Source: Episyrphus balteatus (lineage: Eukaryota; Arthropoda; Insecta; Diptera; Syrphidae). From it: a DNA stretch of 64,000 nucleotides. Of the stretch, positions 59,073-64,000 are shown piece by piece; position 1 is the stretch's first letter; each line of letters opens with the position of its first letter. The stretch lies in NCBI RefSeq assembly GCF_945859705.1, contig NC_079136.1, positions 42,255,307-42,319,306 of the forward strand, read 5' to 3'. The translations under genes were made by a program, and so were the position numbers. A model generated the notes under the pieces. The model did no database searches. It was not told the DNA's origin and saw only the letters and a list, made by a program, of their open reading frames with translations.

Positions 59073-60309
59073 AACTCGCTCGTTTCGAATAATTGATTTA
59101 ATTTTATTTTTTTTTTAATTAAAAATTCAATGGATATATCTATTTTTTTTTTTTTTTTTGTATTCTCTTCAACAAGATGGGTAACCACAAGCTGATGTGA
59201 AGGTGTATATCAACAACATCAACATCATCCTTTTTGGTCGTCACATTCAACTGAACTCAACAAAAAAAACTTTTTTCACACAAACAATCGATAAAAAGGA
59301 CTTTTTTTTATTTTCCTCATTGTTGCTCCTCTTCACTCATACAAAGCTTGATTTTCTAATATTTTTTTTTTTTTTATATTCTCGCACTGCACTGATGCAC
59401 ACACTTGAGCACACTCGGTGGGATGCACTTATCCTTTTTTTTTTTTTATTTTTTTTTATTCATCATTTATCTCACTCACTATCTCACACATCAATCATCG
59501 GGTGAGATGAGAATGCGAAATTCCATTAGTATGACAATATAATTTTTTTGTTTCGTCCTTTTTGCAGGACTTTTTTTTTTCTAATTTTTTTTTTATGTTA
59601 CAAGGATTTGAAGCTGTAGGCGAGTTTTCGTTTTTCTATTTTCAATTCCAAGTACCACAGAACATCAGGATTACAACGACCGACATTTTGTTGAAATTTA
59701 AAATTTAAATTCAAATGCAACAGGATATATATATATTTTTTTTTTTCTGTAAAGGATGTGTGTATCTACATTTTCACTTTGAATGAGGGTCAGTCGGCCA
59801 TATGAAGAGGATTAACCTTTATCATTTAAAATTGAAAGAAAAAAAAAATTAAATCCCCAAATCAATTTAAAAAAAAGGATGAAATTTTTCGTTATCCTTT
59901 TTTTTTTTTGAAAAACTCAAAAAAACGAACTACATTTAGTTTTGAAATCCAAGAACACTCGTCGCACTCTGCGCCTTGGATTGTGCTAGATAGACGAAAA
60001 GAAGAAACTAAAGTCAAGGGCATTCGTAACCTTGCCTCACATTTTTCAACTTAAGTTGACCTAGGACTGTCAAGGAGCCAGCTACCAGCACGGTTATATG
60101 AGAGTGTGGGGGGTTATATGAGGGGGTGGTAGGTCGCACTATTATCGAGGGTGGTTTTTATATTATACTCTCGTATATGTACAATTTTTTAAGGGATGTT
60201 GAGTTTAGTATTTTTTTAAGTTTTTTTAGTCGTTTTCAGCTGTTTTGGATTTTTGAAACATTTTTTGAATTTTTTTGAATTTGGGATTAGATTTTTTTTT
60301 TAATTATTT

Positions 60310-60500
60310 TTTTGCTTATGCTCGCGCGCGTGCTAGCGTTCTGTTATTAGAACAGCATTCACTGAACGACTCACAGTATTCAACTGGCTTGACTATTGTT
60401 TGGTTGCTATCGCCAGTAGAAAACCAGCTACGGCTATAGAGTCATCGACTTGTAGTAGTAGCAGCCAGTATAGTGGCGGCCAACAGCGAGCATGGTGAAT
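60310..60500. promoter_or_regulatory. Candidate promoter or first-exon region
   Basis: A 190-base patch with GCTCGCGCGCGTGCTAGCG, CACTGAACGACTCACAG and TAGTGGCGGCCAACAGCG stands out from AT-rich flanks. On the minus strand GTTCAGTGAATGC (60356-60368) contains TCAGTG, close to the insect initiator TCAGTY. On the plus strand GCGAGCATGG at 60486 offers an ATG in fair context, but the frame closes after 29 codons. Direction is undecided. Confidence 0.3.
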
Positions 60501-61030
60501 ATCTTGATGAGAGAGGGTAGATACATTTTTATTTTTTTTCGGTTTTTGGTGGTGCGCACAAATTCAGCGTTGCTGAGTTGAGAATGTATCTTATGGATTT
60601 TTTGATAAGAATTTTTTATTTTGAAACAAAAATAATGTTGATAAGTGAGATTTGAGAGGGTGGTAAATGTAGCTGATGGTATTTTTGGAAAATGTCTACA
60701 ATATTTATTAACTTAAGATACCGGGTTGTTGTGTAGAGATATTTTTTTAGTGGTGGTTGATAACTGAGTGTGGTGAATTTGTTTGTATTTTGTTTTTTTT
60801 TTGTTTTTGTTTTGGTTAGGCAAGATAAAAACAAATAATATATTGACCAAGTCATATCGGAAAATGATGTTTGGTTTTTCTGAAGTGAAGTGCTTTCAAT
60901 CTCAAAGAAAGTGTATCTAATTTTGTGCAAGAATAATGATAAATAAGAAAACAATTAATTATTTTTTTTACGTATAGTGATGCACATCATACTTAGAAGC
61001 ATTCAATTTAAGGTACCGATGCATATTGAT

Positions 61031-61468
61031 TAGTGATGGGAACTATCGAATGATTCCAACTATCGATAGTTAGTAACTGAATGATTTGAAGTATCGAATA
61101 GTTCATTCATTTATTGGAATTAAAACTATCGAATAAAACTATCGAATAAAAACTATCGAATAAATTATCAAATAAACTATCGGATAAAAAACTATTCAAA
61201 TGAAAAAACTATCGTTTTAGAAAACTATTTGAATGATAAAACTATCGTTTAAGAAAACTATTCGAATAAATAAACTATCGAATAAAAAAACTATTCGAAT
61301 GAATAAACTATCGAATACAAAAAAAACTATTCGAATGAAAAAAACTATCATATAAAAAACTATCGAATGAAAATAGTTACTAAATGAATGATTTAAAACT
61401 ATCGAATGAATGAATATTTTACAACTATCGATAGTTTGATAGTTTTTATTCGATAGTTCCCATCACTA
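61031..61468. mobile_element. hAT-like MITE with AACTATCGA repeats
   Basis: TAGTGATGGGAACTATCGAA at the left is mirrored by TTCGATAGTTCCCATCACTA at the right, a perfect 20-base inverted repeat. Flanks ATATTGAT (left) and ATTATTGAT (right) look like an 8-base target duplication with one extra T. The inside is almost wholly AACTATCGAATAAA-type units. TAGTGATGGG ends and 8-base duplications fit hAT. Confidence 0.75.
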
Positions 61469-61539
61469 ATTATTGATGTCGATTTTTTTTTTATTTTACT
61501 TTTTTTGGAAAAGATAAAAAAGCAGTTTTATTGCAATAG

Positions 61540-61753
61540 GTTTGAATATTATGTCTGCAAAGTTTAATCAAAATCGTTAGAGCCGTTTTCGAGTTATTTG
61601 GTTAAATTGAAAAATATGTATGGGAGGTACACTTTCTTAGCGAGATATAAAAAAACCCAAAAAAAAAAAAAAAACATTCAGAATTCCATAAAAAATCATC
61701 TGTACCAAATGATGATGCCACAGATGCCACAGATGAACATTCATACATACAAC
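61540..61753 (-). mobile_element. HINE-like fragment, inverted
   Basis: On the minus strand TTTGGTACAGATGATTTTTT, ATATCTCGCTAAG, GTACCTCCCATACATA and AAACGGCTCTAACGATTTTG match 28290-28440. It is cut on its right by the hAT-like element below. Confidence 0.55.
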
Positions 61754-61761
61754 ATAGCGAT

Positions 61762-62963
61762 TAGAGCTGTAGCAAATCGTATGTATTCGTTACTAAAAAG
61801 CGGGTATTCACTTCAGTAACGAGTAACGAAACGATACTTTCTAAACAGTATCGTTACTCGTATGTTTCGTTACTGGGTACTGAAGTAACGAAACATACGA
61901 AACATACGAGATACGAAACATACGAGTAACGACGCGATTCCAGTTTCAATACTAAATCCGATGTAAGAGATACGAAATGAAGTGATACACTCAATTTGTC
62001 GCATTTCGCATCTCGTGTCGGTATCGTAACCATAGTCAGAATGCTAAATGCAGATAATTATCTGGAGTTTACTTTTGTTTTTTTTGTTACTTTGGAGATT
62101 AAAACAGTAGTGCCAAGGTTCAATAATCATTGTGTTATCGATAATTTATACAGAAATATCAAAAGAGACGTTTTTGTATTTTCTCTATTTGGCCGAAATA
62201 TGTATAGTATATCCACGACGCAACCAATCTGTTTATGGCCTTGGTGTTAATGGTATTGATATTTAGCTTAAGAATGTACAAAAGTTTTTTGGTTTTTCAA
62301 AAAATTAGTTTATTTTCGGTGCAAAATTTTCAAAACAAAAAAAGCAGAGAAAACTCTCAATAGAAAAAATAAATGAAAAATTGTTCGACATGGTTGTATT
62401 GAAGTGTTAATATTTCGAGATCTGCGCGTTGCACTTTTGAAATAAAGGTCTCTAAAGAATTGTGATAAGATTACTGAAAGAATATAAACAAAAAATTACC
62501 AAAGTTTTGTATAAAAATTTGGAAAAAAAAAATCAAAAAAGTTTCCATGTTTGATTAAAAAAGAAACGAAAAAAATTCAATATAACTACCTTTAAACTCT
62601 TATAACATGAGAATGCTGCAACTAATTTTAATGTTTATGACCTTAAAATGTAGCTTAGATTATAGAAATTGTTTTTGGTTTTTTTTCAAAAAAAAAAATG
62701 TTTACACCCTTATACCAATGTACGAAACATACTTAAAATACCAAACATACGAAACGTATCAAATACATGAAATATACGAAATGTACGAAACACACGAAGC
62801 ATGCGAAAGTAACGAAACATGCGAAACACACGAAACATACGAAATATGCGAAAAATGCGAAACATACGAAAGTAACGAGTAACGATATTATTGATGCGGG
62901 TACTAGTATCAAAAGTAACGTATACATGCGGGTACTCATTTTGTCGTTACTTTTACAGCCCTA
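61762..62963. mobile_element. hAT-like non-autonomous element (1202 bp) with 8-bp target duplication
   Basis: A perfect 8-base direct repeat ATAGCGAT flanks it (61754-61761 and 62964-62971), as expected for hAT transposons. Ends TAGAGCTGTAGCAAAT and ...TTTTACAGCCCTA are inverted (TAGRGCTGTA). Subterminal regions are arrays of CGAAACATA and GTAACGA words on both sides (61850-61940, 62725-62885). The middle (61990-62600) has no transposase; an 84-codon frame at 61996-62250 is unrecognised. Confidence 0.8.
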
Positions 62964-62971
62964 ATAGCGAT

Positions 62972-64000
62972 GAAACACGTTACTCTCCTTTTTCGATTGC
63001 AGATATTTTATAGTTGTTAAAAGTGCATCCCATGAGTATTTTTTTTTTTTTTTTTTTTTTTTGAAAAGTCAAAAAAGCAATGCCACCATAACAATGCAAA
63101 ATACTTTTGACAATAGTTCGTGCTATAAAGGTTTTTTACAGAGAAAATAATTGCAAAATATTGTAAAATGGCATCCTTAAAGTAAATCTCTGAACGCAAC
63201 ATTAAGCAGTTTTAAATATTTCAACTAGAAACTCGGTACAAATCTTTAACACATTATTCAGCACAGAAACTAGCACAAAATCACTTAAATTAAGGTTGCT
63301 ATTTTCTTTAAAAAAAGACCTACTACTTTTGTCAAATTAGTGGCAAAAACTGTAATTTTAATATTTTTAATCCATTTTTCAATACATTTTTACAAAATTT
63401 CAAGCTAAAATATTCAAAACTGTTGTTTACAAAGCAGGTATATTCACTGTAAGGATGCTATTTCATTATGAAAATATAATGAACATTTTTGTATTTACAC
63501 TTTAAAAATGCCGTACTTAGCAAAAAGGGCATATGCGCAAAAAATCCAAAATTAAGTTAAAGGCATATTTGACATCCTGAAACAATGCCCTATTTATATG
63601 TTAACTGAAAACAACGCATTTGCAATTCTAAGTTGCAAAGAATAGTCAAGTTGCTTAAAATCATTATTGGAATTGATTATATTTCAAATTCTCAACTCTT
63701 TTTCCTGTTATTAAAATGCATTTATCTCAAAACTACAAAAATTGATATACCTACGCCCTTTTTGCTTAGCAAGGCAGTATAGTACCTATTCCCAAAAAAT
63801 TGTTTCCTGCCACTTTTCTTTTAATAAAAAAAAAAGTAAAAAAAAAACACCCTTCCATCCAAAATTATTGTATCAGTTACCATTTTTTAAACAGATTTTT
63901 GGTATATTACTTCAATAAAAATCACCCTTTCAAATAAAAAAATTGTTTGAAGTCTCGTAATTTTTGATTTTTGACTCAAATGTTCTAATTTTCTTATTCG
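62972..64000. other. AT-rich DNA, no gene recognised
   Basis: T24 run at 63039-63062. ACTTAGCAAAAAGGGCATAT (63515) and CGCCCTTTTTGCTTAGCAAG (63752) form an imperfect inverted pair of ~17 bases, meaning unknown. Confidence 0.4.

Larger units (their letters stand above)
57481..61030. other. Single-copy AT-rich DNA leading to a GC-richer patch
   Basis: No repeat partner. 57800-58500 is very A-rich with a TATATA run at 58204-58235. 59160-59520 is rich in CA/TC words. 60310-60500 is the least AT-rich part. A 102-codon frame at 59197-59505 and a 112-codon minus frame at 60616-60954 lack domains. Confidence 0.4.

Overview
This looks like eukaryotic, very AT-rich (about 70% or more by eye) nuclear DNA, most probably from a fly (Diptera) or another insect. 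The reasons are long oligo(A)/oligo(T) tracts, no compact gene order, no Shine-Dalgarno-led ORFs, a tRNA-derived SINE, a non-LTR retrotransposon whose ORF2 carries RT plus RNase H (I/Loa-type), a foldback element, and dispersed GTCY-bearing modules like the DINE-1/HINE repeats of Drosophila. The species cannot be named from the sequence. I found no convincing host protein-coding exon and no rRNA, tRNA or CRISPR array in 64 kb. The only long real coding frame belongs to the retrotransposon at 53.2-55.4 kb (minus strand). The window is either a large intergenic region or a long intron.

Layout. 1-5.7 kb: AT-rich DNA with one copy of a dispersed family (here 'family B', 1162-2500) and a low-repeat island. 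5.7-9.7 kb: a ~2 kb repeat ('element A') with a 472-bp tandem pair and a 14-bp minisatellite, then a HINE-like copy and a piece of a foldback element. 9.7-11.5 kb: single-copy island. 11.56-15.99 kb: a TIR element carrying palindromic TATTAAAATTTAATA arrays, interrupted by 'element B' (second copy of element A), which in turn holds a SINE with a 14-bp target duplication. 16-23 kb: mostly single-copy AT-rich DNA. 23.2-30.2 kb: family B copy 2, a 989-bp TIR element, a HINE-like copy inside a weaker TIR element, and a TIR element with a large internal palindrome. 33.6-40.9 kb: family B copy 3, a foldback fragment interrupted by a Helitron-like element with a 342-bp palindromic head, an exact 147-bp tandem array and a 3' hairpin, then family B copy 4 (inverted). 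42.9-46.0 kb: a complete foldback element with two ~1.35 kb arms. 46.1-47.2 kb: a piggyBac-like TTAA-flanked element. 47.4-50.9 kb: a 175-bp tandem repeat, a HINE-like copy, and a second, shorter Helitron-like copy. 53.07-55.44 kb: a 5'-truncated non-LTR retrotransposon with a perfect 13-bp target duplication. 55.5-56.8 kb: a TIR element containing a family B fragment. 57.5-61 kb: single-copy AT-rich DNA ending in a GC-richer stretch (60.3-60.5 kb) that could be a promoter or first exon. 61.0-63.0 kb: two hAT-like non-autonomous elements.

How the parts relate. This is a record of nested insertion rather than an operon or pathway. The nesting gives relative ages: SINE in element B in the palindromic-array element, and Helitron-like element in the foldback fragment. 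Several families occur two to five times within the window, so ends and empty sites could be deduced by comparing copies. All family names are by structural resemblance, since no database could be searched.
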